The notes beneath the pieces were generated by a model. That model saw only the letters and a program-made list of their open reading frames with translations. It did not search any database and was not told the origin of the DNA. This document shows, piece by piece, positions 22,286 to 23,007 of a stretch of 23,007 nucleotides of DNA. The stretch's first letter is position 1. Each line of letters begins with the position of its first letter. The DNA comes from Firmicutes bacterium CAG:170 (lineage in GTDB: Bacteria; Bacillota; Clostridia; Oscillospirales; Oscillospiraceae), in the NCBI GenBank assembly GCA_000436735.1, contig FR887148.1, positions 6,711 through 29,717 of the forward strand. Reading direction: 5' to 3'. The position numbers and the translations under genes were made by a program.

Positions 22286-23007
22286 TCAGAGCTGCTCCAG
22301 ATAGCGCTGCATCAACGCGGCCACCTCCGCACGGGTCGCCGGGGCGTTCGGCCGGAGCGTTCCGGCGGCGTCGCCGCGGAAAAGCTCCGTATCTACGGCC
22401 CATGCCACGGCTTTGCGTGCAAATGCATGGACGCTGCTGCCGTCTGTATACTCGGAAAGCGCTGCCTCCGCACGCGGGCAGCCCGCCATACGCCAGAGGA
22501 TCGCTGCGATCTGCTCACGGGTCACCTCTGCATCCGGGCAGAAGTGCTGCGTGTCCACACCGTTTACGATGCCGTTCGCCGACGCCCATGCGACCGCCTC
22601 CGAATACCACTTGCCGCGGGCAACATCCACAAAGCCGGAGGCCGTGCTCTCCGCCGGACATCCCTCCGCACGCCAGAGCACCGTGACCAGCATGGCGCGG
22701 GTCATTTTGCCCTCCGGCGCAAAGAGTGTATCGCTCACACCGTTGAACAGGTCGTTTCTGACCGCGTATTCCACCGCGTCATAGGCCCAATGGCTGCGCG
22801 CCACATCTGTGAAGGCAGCGCTGCCGGAGGGCTTCCGATTCGACGGGATGGACGGATGCACCGGCACCTCCGCCGGGAGCCACTGTGCATACAAGGTCAG
22901 GCTGCCGGTCACCGGCTCGGTAAAGGTATATGCGCTGCCGTCTGCCGTGTACCAGCCGGCAAAGCGGAAGCCCGCTTTTACCGGATCGGCCGGACGGGCA
23001 GCCGTCT
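22286..23007 (-). CDS. S-layer homology (SLH) domain surface protein, C-terminal part (cut by window edge)
   Basis: About 240 residues of the C-terminus are visible; the start lies beyond the right edge. The first visible part, VKAGFRFAGWYTADGSAYTF and then SLTLYAQW, is a Listeria-Bacteroides (InlB-B type) repeat, common in secreted adhesins. A short linker leads to three SLH domains starting FTDVARSHWAYDAVEYA, FVDVARGKWYSEAVAWA and YTDGSSVHAFARKAVAWA. Each ends in a TR-containing motif (TRAM, TREQ, TRAE) that in this family contacts secondary cell-wall polymer. The protein is therefore secreted and wall-anchored non-covalently. The third domain begins atypically (TDGSS instead of TDV). The gene shares direction with the importer operon but is separated by hairpins and a promoter, so it is probably an independent unit. 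Confidence 0.92.
   Translation of the reverse strand, partial: TAARPADPVKAGFRFAGWYTADGSAYTFTEPVTGSLTLYAQWLPAEVPVHPSIPSNRKPSGSAAFTDVARSHWAYDAVEYAVRNDLFNGVSDTLFAPEGKMTRAMLVTVLWRAEGCPAESTASGFVDVARGKWYSEAVAWASANGIVNGVDTQHFCPDAEVTREQIAAILWRMAGCPRAEAALSEYTDGSSVHAFARKAVAWAVDTELFRGDAAGTLRPNAPATRAEVAALMQRYLEQL

Noticed and set aside
1..23007. CRISPR array, tRNA, rRNA, integrase or transposase
   Set aside because: No regularly spaced repeats, cloverleaf-like sequences, rRNA segments or recombinase motifs were seen on either strand. The repeats present are isolated palindromes.

Overview
The window looks like chromosomal DNA from a GC-rich, low-biosynthesis gut-type Firmicute, most likely class Clostridia near the Oscillospirales. 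Supporting signs are strong GGAGG-type ribosome binding sites, sigma-A-like promoters, a YesM/YesN-type two-component pair, an LplABC-type sugar importer without its own ATPase, and an SLH surface protein. The genus is inference; no rRNA or tRNA gene is present.

Layout. (1) 1-1606: a MocR/PdxR-type regulator, cut by the left edge, is divergent from an ECF transporter S component and a DUF436/TIGR01440 protein, closed by a clear terminator. This is probably a vitamin uptake or salvage module, with vitamin B6 as best guess. (2) 1607-2300: non-coding, full of palindromes, with a run of 14 Gs and a direct repeat. (3) 2357-5210: an FGGY sugar kinase, a small DUF4190-like membrane protein with an excellent promoter, and an Lgt-like enzyme with an atypical active-site motif. 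(4) 5390-7480: a scrambled AT-richer patch. It holds two convergent membrane-protein paralogues with almost identical 3' ends, a small antisense ORF, the tail of an unknown gene, and an SGNH hydrolase pseudogene. (5) 7585-22107, all on the minus strand: a glycan-utilisation locus. In transcription order it has a promoter with a candidate operator, two permeases, a lipoprotein binding protein, a terminator, a sensor kinase, an AraC-type response regulator, GH35, a GH78-like enzyme, a GH99-like remnant and GH38. (6) 22286-23007: the C-terminal end of an SLH surface protein with a Listeria-Bacteroides repeat.

How it works together (inference). The sensor kinase and regulator would sense an extracellular sugar cue and activate the promoter near 22080-22107. 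The importer would bring in galactose-, rhamnose- or mannose-decorated oligosaccharides, using a shared MsmX-type ATPase encoded elsewhere. The glycosidases lack signal peptides and would trim the oligosaccharides in the cytoplasm. The locus shows decay: an esterase with a stop at codon 2 and a headless GH99-like fragment. No complete, obviously new defence or mobile system is visible. The most unusual part is the 5.4-7.5 kb patch, whose arrangement would fit a decayed toxin/immunity-type locus, but that reading is speculative.
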